Position numbers and translations under genes: made by a program. This document shows, piece by piece, positions 1 through 9,835 of a DNA stretch of 64,000 nt. Location: contig NJPS01000004.1 in NCBI GenBank assembly GCA_002946415.1, positions 997,001 to 1,061,000 of the forward strand. Direction: 5' to 3'. Below the pieces are notes generated by a model. That model worked only from the letters and a program-made list of their open reading frames with translations, was not told where the DNA came from and did no database searches. The stretch is from Rutstroemia sp. NJR-2017a BVV2. Lineage: Eukaryota; Ascomycota; Leotiomycetes; Helotiales; Rutstroemiaceae. How positions within the stretch are numbered: position 1 is the first letter of the stretch; each line of letters starts with the position of its first letter.

Positions 1-497
1 TCTTTTTTAATTTTAGTGCTTTTTGAGTATATTCTTTGTCCTTTTTGATTAGTGGTTTTATGTGGTTGAACTCTTTTTTTCTTGTATAATTATCTTTGTT
101 GGCTCCCCTTTGTTCATACCCCGTTGATTCATACCCCTTTTATTCATATACCCCCTTGATTCTTCCCTTGTTTAATGGCAACGCGAGACGATTGTAACTT
201 TACGAATCCTAATTTACATCTCTATTCATATCAATGAAGAAATCCATGTTTTCAATTGCTGGCCCATAAAACTGTGAGATCATGTTCAATCTACTACTGC
301 TTAAGAACTTCATGTCTAGCACTCGAGAGTTCGTAGTTCAAGCAGTAGTATAGCTTCTAGATTGAATTCCCCACTTTTGGGAGATTGGATTTGGTCTGTG
401 TCGTATGCATCGTCATATGCAATTTTCTAGATCTACGAGACATCCGTGAAAGAACCAAGCGTGCCCTCCCTATCTAAACTTCCCCTTTTCCCGTCAC
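1..497. other. Gene-free left edge
   Basis: No gene is recognised here. The stretch is AT-rich, and positions 110-165 hold several near copies of a ttcatacccc word. The 3' end of the peroxiredoxin-like gene on the minus strand begins at 498. Confidence 0.5.
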
Positions 498-1142
498 CTA
501 CAACTCATTAACCCACTCCAACGCAACAGAAGTCTCCAATCTCTTAGTCCAATCCGGATTAACATACGACTTCACCAACTTCCCATCCCTCCCCACCAAA
601 AAGCTCGCCGGCAACGGCACCTCCAACGAATCATCTCCATTCCTCGCCACAAAATCATGTCCAAAGACCTCGAATGCCGGACGCATGGAATCCGGCTGCG
701 TAAACAAAATCCCCAGCTCCTTGGCCAACTTGTTCTGCACGTCAGAAAGCACGGGGAACTTGAGCGCGTGCTTCTCGGTTGTAGAGAGCGACTGGTTGGG
801 GAGCTCGGGTGAGATGGCTACGAGGGTTACGCCTTTGGCTTGGAATTGCTCGAGGTGCTTCTGCAGGGAGGCGAGCGCGAGGTTGCAGAATGGACACCAT
901 TCGCCGCGGTAGAAGGTTATGAGGAGGGGGCCGTTGGAGAGGAGGTCGTTGAGAGTGACTTCTTTGCCTACGGCGTTGGAGAGGGTGAATGGTGGGAAGG
1001 TTTGGCCGACTTGGATTGCTTTGGAGGGGTCGTAGGCTTTCTGGAAGTCTTGGTTGGCTTTGATGATTGGTTCTTTGAGATGGGAGGGCGCATTTGCTTC
1101 GAATCCGGCCTGAACACCGTTGAGTTGTGCGGCGAGAGACAT
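498..1142 (-). CDS. Peroxiredoxin-like (AhpC/TSA) protein
   Basis: This is a single-exon gene of 214 residues, counted from the ATG at 1142. The frame runs slightly further upstream, but MSLAAQ looks like a natural start. A thioredoxin-fold AhpC/TSA domain fills the protein from about residue 45. The active-site segment reads FYRGEWCPFCNLAL, so both a peroxidatic-type Cys and a CxxC-like second Cys are present. Related proteins reduce hydroperoxides with thiol donors in the cytosol. There is no signal peptide or membrane segment. Family assignment is firm; the physiological substrate cannot be read from the sequence. Confidence 0.88.
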   Translation of the reverse strand: MSLAAQLNGVQAGFEANAPSHLKEPIIKANQDFQKAYDPSKAIQVGQTFPPFTLSNAVGKEVTLNDLLSNGPLLITFYRGEWCPFCNLALASLQKHLEQFQAKGVTLVAISPELPNQSLSTTEKHALKFPVLSDVQNKLAKELGILFTQPDSMRPAFEVFGHDFVARNGDDSLEVPLPASFLVGRDGKLVKSYVNPDWTKRLETSVALEWVNEL

Positions 1143-2376
1143 GATTGTAGGTTTGCGAGGGCGGGATTTCAAGAATGTCTCTGATGATATATCTGTGAAC
1201 TTAAGTAGCTAGATTCCAAGATGAATCGGAGTTTGTGATCTAAAGCTAAGAGTGAATGTGTAGGCAAGAGAAGACATCTTGGCCGGGTGCGAAGGAGCTT
1301 ATATGTTACCACAAATCGGCCATTATTATATCGACTGTCCGAGAGTACGTCTACAGAGTCATTGATTTGTCAACGAGCTCCGAGATTATTCAATGCACCT
1401 GTCAACTTCTTCACCAACACGATATTCTGTTGGTACGAGTTCGTCCGGATTCGTCCGAGCTAGTCCGACTGGGGTTGGGACCTCCGACTACCTATCAAAT
1501 CAACCTGCTCTTGCTGTTGACCTGCGTAACATCAGAAATATGTTAATGACTATTAACAGACATATTGAGTTCTCGGATCAGAACGAGCGATTCAGTCCGT
1601 ATGACTTCCAAAAGCTGACAAGCTCATTGGCTGAAAATGAGCACAAGGAAGAAGTGCCGCAAATTAGCATATAGAGAGTATGTCAAGCAACCGGTAATTG
1701 ATGCAAAAGCGCCTTTCATGAGAATTCATTCTTGATTCGCGTTCAAGAATACTTCCTATCTACATCTCACTGCTCCACACAACGTTGTCCCAAATTCTTC
1801 GAGCCGTTTAACTTCAGAGTGTGACGACCCCGCTTTCCAATTTGGGGTTTGCTGGCATCCAATCCTTGTGACTCCCTGAATACTGGGAACGCCATTTTTG
1901 AGGAGATGCATCTCAAGGGGTTCTGCATAAGAGTCGCGCAGATACGGTTCATGCAAACTATGGTCGATGGTTCTGGCTTTGGTTTGATATCTGTAGGGCT
2001 GTCGAGAGTAGCTCGCACACACCCTGGTCTCTCGGCTCGTCATTATTACTAAGTATCAACTATGCCGTTCTTAGCCTGCCTTACGGCTATATGCATGTAA
2101 GATCATAGGCCGAGTCGAGGGTGGTGGTAGGTACTTATTTCACGTCCGATTGTGTGTCGTTAGATTACCGGAGGCGAATCATTTGGTACGCTATCCTCTG
2201 TTCTACGAGTCCTGCTGCAATACTCCAGCCGGACTGAGTATAGTGTATTAACCTGTGTATGTATGCCCGTAAGTCTAATCAGAATTTGACCCTTAAACTG
2301 ACGTCGTTAAGGCTATGAATCCCGCGGGTAACTTTATACCCCAGCACCTCTACCCGTGCAGAGCTTACCCGGAATT
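1143..2376. other. Intergenic region, no gene recognised
   Basis: About 1.2 kb between two genes transcribed away from each other, so it should hold both promoters. Short open frames at 1256-1674 and 1756-2052 overlap on both strands and lack family signatures, so they are not called. Confidence 0.5.
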
Positions 2377-4515
2377 ATGTCTCTCCATACCTTAGACAAG
2401 CCTGGTGCATCACCAGCTCCAGCTAAGCGTATGCGGCTTGGTACGAAAAGCTGTGCAGAATGCCGAAGACGGAAAGTTCGCTGTATATACAACTCAAACA
2501 GCTCGAGATGCCAAGAATGCGTTCTGCATGAAGCCATCTGTTCAGCGCAACAACCGAAACGTAGCAATCATTCCCAGGATGGTGACCAGCAGAGACTGCA
2601 GCAACGACTTGATGAGCTTGAAAGCATGATCCGCCGAGTTTTTGGTGCTGTTTCTCCAAACCCCAAGTCACTTGATGTGTCGCAACTAGAGACACAGGCT
2701 GCCAATGCGATCAATCGCCTTCAATCGGTCCGCACATCTCGGGATAGAGGGCACGAGAAGTCTCCAAATGCATCGACTTTGGCTGAGTCGATGGATTCGA
2801 ACTCTAATAGATCTGCCGGGACGCTTTCTCCAGACGCAGAAACGTTTGAAGAGGATGCTCCATTGCTCCAGTTCTTCAAACAGGCGATGATAGTTCAATG
2901 GGACAGGCCAGTACTGGAAAGAGAGGGAGCTGTGCCGACTGGGAATACAAGATTTATAAACTGCGTAGCTGCTCTGAAATCCTTACTGCCCAACCATGAC
3001 GATCTTACCTTGATACTCGAATTGACTGAGCAATTCTGGCCTATCTGGTCATTACTTCCAACCAAAGATCAGACTTCACTTATCTACCAGCTTAGACCAG
3101 TTGCTGTGGCACGAAAATTCGTCTTTGAGCTACTGGAAAAGAGTCAGCCGGCAGTAGTGGCGAAAGGCTTCTTATGGCTGGCTCTTTGTATACAACAACT
3201 TCCACGAGACTTTGAACGACAGTGCCCAAAACTCCCAGCCTCACTCAAACATTTGATCGCTTCATATCTTAGTGGAGCTGAATATCTCCTAACTATGGAT
3301 GATGAACTGGGCGGGAGTATCGAGGGCTTGGAAGCTCTTGGCTTGGTGACGAAGATTTACATTAACATGGGAAAGCCTCGGAAAGCTTGGGTCGTTGCTC
3401 GCCGCGGCATAAATCAGGCCCTGCTACTCGGTCTTCATCATATAGACGACACCACAAACCAGCAGAAGAAAAGAACCTGGGCATCCTTTTGGCAATTAGA
3501 TAGGCACCTGTCTCTAGTCCTAGGATATCCTTGTGCTATAGCAGACTCTCATCCAAGTTTGTCGATTGAGCAGACTGGTGGATCGACCGAAGCCTTGATC
3601 GCACACAAAATGAGTTTGATAGCGGGGCATATTGTTGAGAGGAACCAGAACCATCAAAAAATGGATTATTTCGCCACCCTCAAGATCGCTCAGGAGCTCG
3701 AAGAATGTCGAAAAGTAATGCCACCGCAGTGGTGGGAAATTCCTAGCCCAGACATGTCCCTTGCTGCACTCTACAATCAACAGACAACAAAAATCATTTA
3801 CTTTCAGCTCCATAAATATCTCCATCTTCCTTATATGCTGAAGGCAACGGCAGAAGGTAACTTCGTCGATAGTCGCCGCCCCGCAGTCGAAGCATCCAGG
3901 AAGATAATGGAGGCATATCAGACGCTCAGAGGTCATAATAGTTCGATGACTATATTGTGTGATCTGATGGACTTTCAGGTGTTCTCCGCGGTCATCGTCA
4001 TCATTATTAATTTACTCTCAGAACCAGCCTCCAACCCATCACAAGAGCAGACCCGTGATTGGGAGCTCGTCTCCTACACTACCAGGACCCTCGAGCACGT
4101 CGCTAAGGTCATGGAGTGCGAGGTTGCCAGGCAAGCTGCACAGCTGCAGCAGTATATCCTGCAGGCCCACGAAGGTGTGTATGCAGGTCCGCAGTCTTAC
4201 GAAGCAGTGATCCCATACTTTGGGAAGGTACGAATTAGTCAGCCACGGGATCTTATCGCAGCAGCTATGCCTGGGGTAAACAATGCGGGGTCCTTGGCTG
4301 GTCTCTCCCCTGAAATAGTCCAAGATGTTCCTTTGGTCCCCGATCTTGCATATACTTTGCCCCCGGAAGTTCAGTTCTGCACTGATCCGTTTGTGTCATT
4401 CACGACTGGTTTAGGGGGAGACGACCTCCGGGATAGGGAGCTAAATGTTGATTGGACCGCTGTGATTGACGAAAATACGGATTGGGAGTTTAACCAAATT
4501 TTTAACGTGATATAG
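2377..4515 (+). CDS. Zn2Cys6 transcription factor
   Basis: This is an intronless gene of 712 residues. The start is the ATG at 2377, since the open frame upstream of it has no ATG. Near the N-terminus a Gal4-type binuclear zinc cluster (Cx2Cx6C...Cx2Cx6C) begins KSCAECRRRKVRC and ends at HEAIC. A short Gln/Arg-rich dimerisation-like stretch follows (RLQQRLDELESMIRRVF). The middle of the protein resembles the fungal-specific transcription factor domain (helical, around residues 190-560). Such proteins act in the nucleus on CGG-type half sites. It lies 3 kb from a transposon and about 24 kb from the RiPP precursor, so a link to that cluster is not supported. Confidence 0.93.
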   Translation: MSLHTLDKPGASPAPAKRMRLGTKSCAECRRRKVRCIYNSNSSRCQECVLHEAICSAQQPKRSNHSQDGDQQRLQQRLDELESMIRRVFGAVSPNPKSLDVSQLETQAANAINRLQSVRTSRDRGHEKSPNASTLAESMDSNSNRSAGTLSPDAETFEEDAPLLQFFKQAMIVQWDRPVLEREGAVPTGNTRFINCVAALKSLLPNHDDLTLILELTEQFWPIWSLLPTKDQTSLIYQLRPVAVARKFVFELLEKSQPAVVAKGFLWLALCIQQLPRDFERQCPKLPASLKHLIASYLSGAEYLLTMDDELGGSIEGLEALGLVTKIYINMGKPRKAWVVARRGINQALLLGLHHIDDTTNQQKKRTWASFWQLDRHLSLVLGYPCAIADSHPSLSIEQTGGSTEALIAHKMSLIAGHIVERNQNHQKMDYFATLKIAQELEECRKVMPPQWWEIPSPDMSLAALYNQQTTKIIYFQLHKYLHLPYMLKATAEGNFVDSRRPAVEASRKIMEAYQTLRGHNSSMTILCDLMDFQVFSAVIVIIINLLSEPASNPSQEQTRDWELVSYTTRTLEHVAKVMECEVARQAAQLQQYILQAHEGVYAGPQSYEAVIPYFGKVRISQPRDLIAAAMPGVNNAGSLAGLSPEIVQDVPLVPDLAYTLPPEVQFCTDPFVSFTTGLGGDDLRDRELNVDWTAVIDENTDWEFNQIFNVI

Positions 4516-5355
4516 TGGCGAGCACTGGAAAGTCGAACGGAAGTTGTGTAATTTAAATCGCTTAGATCTCTATAGATTCTTTCGGCTCGGCACAAGGACT
4601 GTGATCATTCGGCCTCTCTCCCTTACCGCTCTTGTTATCGAGCTCTATCACTCTTACACTTCGTCTACTGTCACCCTCTAGATGTCATTTATAGAAGGTT
4701 ATCATAAACTGTCTACAATGTAGAGCTTAACAGAACGATCATACCATGTTCAAGCCGTACATACACAATCTATTTGTATGATAGCCTCATTCTGAAGTTT
4801 ATAGGCGCCAGATGGTAAGCATAACTGAATAAGGATTCACGCAGACTCTGACATGACGTAGCCTTCATACGAAGCCGCATGAGGTTGCACGAAAGATGGC
4901 ACGTGGATACGTCACATCAGAATCACTTGCAACTAGGCAGTGATGATAGCCCAAACATATGTCTCACATGTAAGTAAGAGAGAACCTGGATTGAATGTCA
5001 GCCCTAGGATTCTCAGTGTCCCGAATCCGTAAAAAGCCCCAAAGGGATACAAAGTAGCATATTCTGACTAGTTGTCACTGCGTACTTGCTCCAACGTCAC
5101 TTCGGGTTGGTTACTGCTAGATCCTGATTCATTGCCATTCCTCCCGCGATGGCTCGGTGCGCTGCGTGTCCCTTTTTTCGGACGACTCGGGATAAGTTCT
5201 ATTGTCTTTCTATATGTAATAGATTGTTCGCACTGCCAAATTTACTGGCTGCCACTCATTCAACGTCTATGTGCTTCCATCCTGACAGATTTCTGGGTAC
5301 GGATCTGCGGCAGGGGAATATGCCAGATCTCTTGTCCATCTCTCCAGGTACGCTC
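4516..5355. other. Intergenic region left of the transposon
   Basis: No gene is recognised. The plus-strand open frames at 5072-5571 run straight into the transposon end and its palindromes, so they are accidental. The last four bases, GACC at 5356-5359, are the left copy of the target duplication. Confidence 0.5.
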
Positions 5356-5359
5356 GACC

Positions 5360-5396
5360 TGGTACCTCCGAGGGGGCTATTTTCCCATAGCCCTAT
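5360..5396 (+). repeat. Left terminal inverted repeat
   Basis: A 37-bp repeat, perfect reverse complement of 7931-7967. It contains the GAGGGGGCTATTTTCCCATAG block and runs into the first subterminal palindrome. Confidence 0.9.
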
Positions 5397-5545
5397 AGGA
5401 AGCTCCCATAGGCCTATGGGGATGTCCTATAGACCTATGGGAAGCTCCCATAGAGCTATGGGAGAACAGCCCCCTCGGACGTCCAATAGACCTATGGGAA
5501 GCTCCTATAGGGCTATGGGACTCAATAGCTCTATGGGAAGCTTTT
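5384..5545. repeat. Subterminal palindrome array, left end
   Basis: About seven 16-bp near-palindromes follow the pattern CCYATAGNNCTATRGG (for example cccataggcctatggg and cctatagggctatggg). Four more lie at 7855-7945 in the right end. Arrays of short subterminal repeats usually bind the transposase. Within the left end, a GAGGGGGC...GCCCCCTC pair (5370-5475) also makes a roughly 110-bp fold-back of its own. Confidence 0.75.
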
Positions 5546-5622
5546 TTAAACCTCCTCGAAAGTTCGAATAGGTTAGCTTCATGCAAAGAATAAGCTAAAA
5601 GCTGGGCTGAGATTAAGGTTAA

Positions 5623-5713
5623 GGTACATAGTCCATACAAACTTTGAACTTCCTAATTAGGCAATATGAGGGTACATAGTACACACAAACTTTGAACTTC
5701 CTAATTAGGCAAT
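5623..5713. repeat. Two-copy 43-bp direct repeat inside the transposon
   Basis: Copies at 5623-5665 and 5671-5713 share ggtacatagt and then cttcctaattaggcaat, with few mismatches. The spacing is 48 bp. They lie between the palindrome array and the 3' end of the transposon gene, and no coding role is seen. Confidence 0.75.
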
Positions 5714-5790
5714 TGTAAGGATTATAAGAATATAAGATTGAGATAAGATTTATTTGAGTACAAATACATTAATATGAGATCCGATTCCAA

Positions 5791-6015
5791 CTATATCTTC
5801 GTACTTCTTGCTCTAGTAGTTACTCCACTGCTTATAGGTACATTCTCCCAAGCTTTACCCCTCGCTGGCACCAGAGTTACCCTGCTATTATCACTATCAC
5901 CTTTATTTCTTTTTGCCGGTACTTGAGTTGTATTAGTACTATCCCCCTTTCTTTTGACTTTTTCCCCCCTTCGACCAGCTTTCTGACAAGCACTTACTGG
6001 TCCCCTGTTGTTCAT
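5791..6015 (-). pseudogene. In-frame C-terminal continuation of the integrase after a stop
   Basis: This 74-codon frame lies in exactly the same phase as the integrase. The integrase TAA (6021-6019) is followed by one sense codon and then this ATG. The product is hydrophilic and basic, with an RRGEKVKRK run that looks like a nuclear localisation signal. The simplest reading is that it was the C-terminus of a longer integrase (about 610 residues) cut off by a nonsense change. A separate small gene or stop readthrough is possible but has no other support. Confidence 0.5.
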
Positions 6016-6018
6016 TAA

Positions 6019-7629
6019 TTATACAGCTTTGTTCAAGCTGATTCGTATATTCGGCTTAGATACACCTGTTGTCGGAAGATCAGAGTAAATGGCTTGAGAG
6101 ACGAGCTTATTGAGTACTCCTGAGCTATAGAGGCAGGTCAACTCGCCGTACTGACTAACTAATCTGTAGCCTTTCTCTTGTACCTCAAGGATTCTCACTA
6201 GTAGCCGACGGACCTCAGGTCCAACCATCAGCTTAGGGGGGATTTTGAGTATTACAACCTCCTGTAATTCGTACTGAATCGATTTGCCCCCCTTTTTCTT
6301 GAGCATACTAGTATTGGATTTCTTGATATGGGCAGTCACTCGCTGATTAAGAATAGGCTCTTCCACTTCATCATCCACTTCCTGATTATTATCCCCCTTA
6401 TCTACCTCCTCATCTGCCTCCTCATCTGCTTCCTGTTCCGCTTTATAGCTATACTGCTCCTCTTCAAGTACTTGATAGGCAACTTGAGGGAGTACTTGAG
6501 GGGGTATATAAGGGGGTTTGCGGCCGAACCAGACCTCGTACGGAGTAACTCCAGGGGGGAGAGATTCAGGACATGTAGTGTTGATTACCCAAGCAATAGG
6601 AGGGATAAGATATACCCAGCCTTGAGTACGACCTTGATGTGCCATAGCAGCATATAGACATACTTTGAAGGTTTTATTGGCGACATCCACAGATCCCTGA
6701 GATTCGGGGTAGTATACTGCACCATGAATGATATTGATATCGTACTTGGTGCATAGGTCTTCCACTGCCCCCTTAAACTCAGATCCATTATCACAACATA
6801 GGTTCGGGAAATATCCATTCTCATTATACCACTCCTGTAGCTTCTCGACAACCTCCCTAACAGTCTTCGATTTGAGTGGTTCGATACAAATATATCTCGA
6901 GTAATAATATTTCAGTTGCCAGATCCAACAATACTCCCTATCAGGGGTAGCACGAAAGTCCATTAGATCAAGATATATACGCTCTCTTGGTGCTTCAGAA
7001 AGGATCGGCTTCACTTTACCTTTCTCCTTTTGAATTGCTTCTTTATTACAATAGCAGCAGCAATCCAGTACCCATTTAATATCATCACGAGTAATCCCAT
7101 AGTATAGAGTATTCAAGCGTTCGTACGTCTTATTGATAGCGAAATGGTATAATGCTTCATATATACTGATGATATTTTCGAAGGTATCAGACCATATAGC
7201 AGCGTATCTAGCTAGTAGTATCTCTCCTGTAATATTATTGAGCTCTGCCTTACAGTAGACCTGGTCATCCTGAAGCTCGAACTTGCATAGATAGAGATTT
7301 TTCGTACTTCGATCTCTAGCAATAGCTTCTTTTGTATCTCCAATAGGTAGTGCTTTAGGATGCCTTAGATACCGTCGATAATCCGTACGCTTCGTAGCAC
7401 TTAGGATGAACTTGGAACCCTCCCCTCGGTTCAACCGAGCATCAAACTCCTGCTCAATCTCAAGTGACCAGTTGTCGATATTGGGTACTCCTGGCTGGGG
7501 TAATGGAGATGAAGTAATAAATGTAGTACCTGTTGTTCGAGCAGATGGACTTGTTGGGTCTAAGTACTGGTTCAGAGTCCCATAGATACGATTCCGAGGG
7601 GTAAACTGAGCAGGAAGAGGGATAAGCAT
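6019..7629 (-). CDS. Ginger/KRBA2-type integrase (transposase)
   Basis: This frame encodes 536 residues from the ATG at 7629; the frame extends upstream to 7692 without an ATG. An HHCC-like zinc-binding segment spans about residues 155-195 (NKTYERLNTLYYGITRDD, then CCCYC), but the expected first His is Tyr (IYEALYH). The rve catalytic core follows: first Asp in IYLDLMDF (about 221), second Asp in CCDNGSEF (about 280), then HGAVYYPESQGSVDVANK. In the family this last motif reads QGSVERAN, so the third acidic catalytic residue is Asp (about 315) instead of Glu. A long acidic stretch (about 400-435) precedes a C-terminal domain. The product would cut and join the element ends in the nucleus. The D,D,D triad and the missing His suggest reduced or lost activity. 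Confidence 0.85.
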   Translation of the reverse strand: MLIPLPAQFTPRNRIYGTLNQYLDPTSPSARTTGTTFITSSPLPQPGVPNIDNWSLEIEQEFDARLNRGEGSKFILSATKRTDYRRYLRHPKALPIGDTKEAIARDRSTKNLYLCKFELQDDQVYCKAELNNITGEILLARYAAIWSDTFENIISIYEALYHFAINKTYERLNTLYYGITRDDIKWVLDCCCYCNKEAIQKEKGKVKPILSEAPRERIYLDLMDFRATPDREYCWIWQLKYYYSRYICIEPLKSKTVREVVEKLQEWYNENGYFPNLCCDNGSEFKGAVEDLCTKYDINIIHGAVYYPESQGSVDVANKTFKVCLYAAMAHQGRTQGWVYLIPPIAWVINTTCPESLPPGVTPYEVWFGRKPPYIPPQVLPQVAYQVLEEEQYSYKAEQEADEEADEEVDKGDNNQEVDDEVEEPILNQRVTAHIKKSNTSMLKKKGGKSIQYELQEVVILKIPPKLMVGPEVRRLLVRILEVQEKGYRLVSQYGELTCLYSSGVLNKLVSQAIYSDLPTTGVSKPNIRISLNKAV

Positions 7630-7734
7630 GATGGAGAATGTAGTACTAATCGTATTGAGAAGCAATAAGTGCAAGTACAAGTGCAAGTGCAATATGGGAG
7701 AGAGAAAGTATAACTAAAAACCATTGTATCAGCT

Positions 7735-7855
7735 ACGAAGCAAGGGAGAAATGGTGGCGCCGACGTGGTTGCCTACGAAGCAAGGGAGATATATAGCGTT
7801 GATGGCGGCGGCGTGGCTTGGCGGCGGCATGGGTGGCGGCGGCATGGCTTAAAAG
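7735..7855. other. GC-rich island with short repeats inside the transposon
   Basis: Two copies of a ctacgaagcaagggaga word (from about 7734 and 7771) flank a GC-rich block with repeated ggcggcggc and catgg units. It contrasts with the AT-rich element body, lies just upstream of the integrase gene, and may hold its promoter. Confidence 0.5.
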
Positions 7856-7930
7856 CCACTCCCATAGCCCTATAGGAACTCCTATAGGGCTATAGTAAGG
7901 TGGCTTGACGATAGGTCTATAGGACATCCC

Positions 7931-7967
7931 ATAGGGCTATGGGAAAATAGCCCCCTCGGAGGTACCA
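7931..7967 (-). repeat. Right terminal inverted repeat
   Basis: Perfect reverse complement of 5360-5396, followed at 7968-7971 by GACC, the second copy of the target duplication. Internally, after a short gap relative to the left end, a further shared block (GGGATGTCCTATAGACCTAT) extends the similarity. Confidence 0.9.
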
Positions 7968-7971
7968 GACC

Positions 7972-9835
7972 AACATCATTGCATACTGCAAGGACAGGGC
8001 ATCCCTAGATCCACTCGCATATGCATTGAACCATCAACCTAGGTGGTATAATTGATATCTTGCAGCATTCATGCTTCGTCTCCAAGTGGTTGGAACGGAC
8101 CTTACAAAACTATTTGATCGGCATCTTGGTAAATCATGGCCAACTCGGAAAGACATAACTGTACTGATATTCAGCGCTGTGTCCTCGAACTGACAACTGA
8201 ACTAAAATGCAAGACCGATATACCATCCCGGCCCATCCGGGTCTAGATATACGCTCACTGGATACCTAGGTTAGGTTTCATCCGTCAAGCACGGGCCGGT
8301 TCTGGAGTACCGCAACATTTGAAGGCAGGCCATATTCGCTGGTCTTAGTACTTTGTAAGTCTGTCGCCCATACAAACTAAGCACGTGTGACTAAAGTCAA
8401 ATGAGCGTCACAACCAGAATGAGAAACTCAGCCGCCTCCGTCTACTATCACGAGCATGATTATGGCATACAATACCAGCGGCATCGCGGTCTAAAATACA
8501 CCGAATAAGTACACTCCATGTCTGCGCCAGGAATAACCTGGCAACTTTCGGCTACTTGAGTGGCATGTTTGGGTGGTATATTTTGGTGCCTGTTTTGGTG
8601 GTATTATGATAAGAAGCGAAGGTAGGGCGACAGCAAAGTGATTGATGTACATTCCACTGATCACAGCCTGGGACGTTCCTCGATGTACCTTTGTTAGCTC
8701 TTTGCTCGTATGTACGCTTTCACGTCATAAAAATCGTTGTGCACCAATCTCATGGGGTGTATCGCTCTGGACCCTACCATGGAAGCTGAACCAGAGTCGT
8801 ATTACGCTATGCACCGAGTAGGAAGGAAAAAACTTACCCCGGTTCAATGAAAGCAACGTATTCGTCAATTTTCGTTTGGTCCCCTGGGCCAATGTAAGGC
8901 TAACTACCATCCATGTTCGGACGATTCCGTACGAGCTCGTGCTGATCCTCCTATGTAACTATGTAACTCTTCAGCTTTTTGACAATTTCATATTCAACGT
9001 CTCACCGTCTCGTATCAAAGCTATCGAAGATACCGCTTTCTAAGATTAAGCCGACACCATCCTTTAAAAAGCAAAAAGATCAGAGTTCGGTGAGATTTGC
9101 TGTAACGCAAAACGGGTCATCCTTTGACTGCCTCAGCTCAGCCTTACGTCTTGGTGAATTATCATTCTCAGAGGTTTTATTCTTACGTCTTGGATACTGT
9201 ATCTCATTCATTTTGCCCGAAATTTAAGTTTCCAAGTGGAAGTCTCAAAAATCCAGCAATTAAATCATGGGAACACAGCATGAGGAAGCCGCTGGAGAAC
9301 CTTCTCCTTCCTGGCGACGAGGCTGTGAGCACGCAGGAGGTGTCAGCAAATTGGAAGCGTACCGCCCTCTTAAAACGCCATGGCACAGTCATACCGTCAG
9401 ATGTGGCTGTCCCGGTTCCCGGGGAAGCTGTTTACTGTCTGTGAACACACCGAATGGGGCGTACAGTCCCAGGCATAAGCTTTCCAATCAAGCCACGGAT
9501 GCAGCTATTCGTGATTGTGTAACGGTACCCTTTGCATGGTTTACGCGGTATGTAATCACGCACTGCACGGTAAAACTATTGAAAGTTAGCCTACGGCGAT
9601 GAGTTTGTCACCTATCAGGATATCTTGTGATCTTCTTTTGAGTCATTAGACCCTTGTTAGGTCTTAGGGAAGACGAGTTCTTAGAATGCTACTTGCTCCT
9701 TCGAAGTGAGTTATGCCTACTTATAGAGGCTGCGGGACGTCTTTGGTTGGAATTTTACTTTCGTCAACCCTGAGATACTTCTCTTCAGACTACCCTTCGG
9801 AAACTTACTACGTAGAACTCGCTGATCAGATAAAC
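7972..9835. other. Intergenic region, no gene recognised
   Basis: Nearly 1.9 kb between the transposon and the catalase start. Open frames at 8979-9602 are short, overlap in several frames and show no family motif. The promoter of the catalase gene should lie in the last few hundred bases. Confidence 0.5.

Larger units (their letters stand above)
5360..7967 (-). mobile_element. Ginger-like DNA transposon (2608 bp)
   Basis: This is an apparently complete cut-and-paste element. It starts TGGTACCTCC and ends with the exact reverse complement. The terminal inverted repeats match perfectly over 37 bp (5360-5396 and 7931-7967), and subterminal similarity continues beyond. GACC lies directly outside both ends (5356-5359 and 7968-7971), a 4-bp target-site duplication. 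The single large gene, on the minus strand, encodes an integrase of the type found in Ginger transposons and their domesticated relatives (KRBA2, SCAND3), not an LTR-retrotransposon polyprotein: no protease, reverse transcriptase or LTRs are present. A 4-bp duplication and a gypsy-like integrase are the defining traits of Ginger elements. The perfect repeats suggest a recent insertion, although the coding region shows defects. Confidence 0.85.

Noticed and set aside
1256..1674. Two overlapping plus-strand frames of about 95 codons
   Set aside because: No motif, no clear leader, and they overlap each other in different frames between two solid divergent genes.
5149..5571. Open frame of 140 codons with repeated MGSSHR-type units
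   Set aside because: The repeats are only translations of the transposon's subterminal palindromes.
5360..7967. LTR retrotransposon remnant
   Set aside because: The ends are inverted, not direct, repeats, and there is no reverse transcriptase, RNase H or protease, only an integrase.
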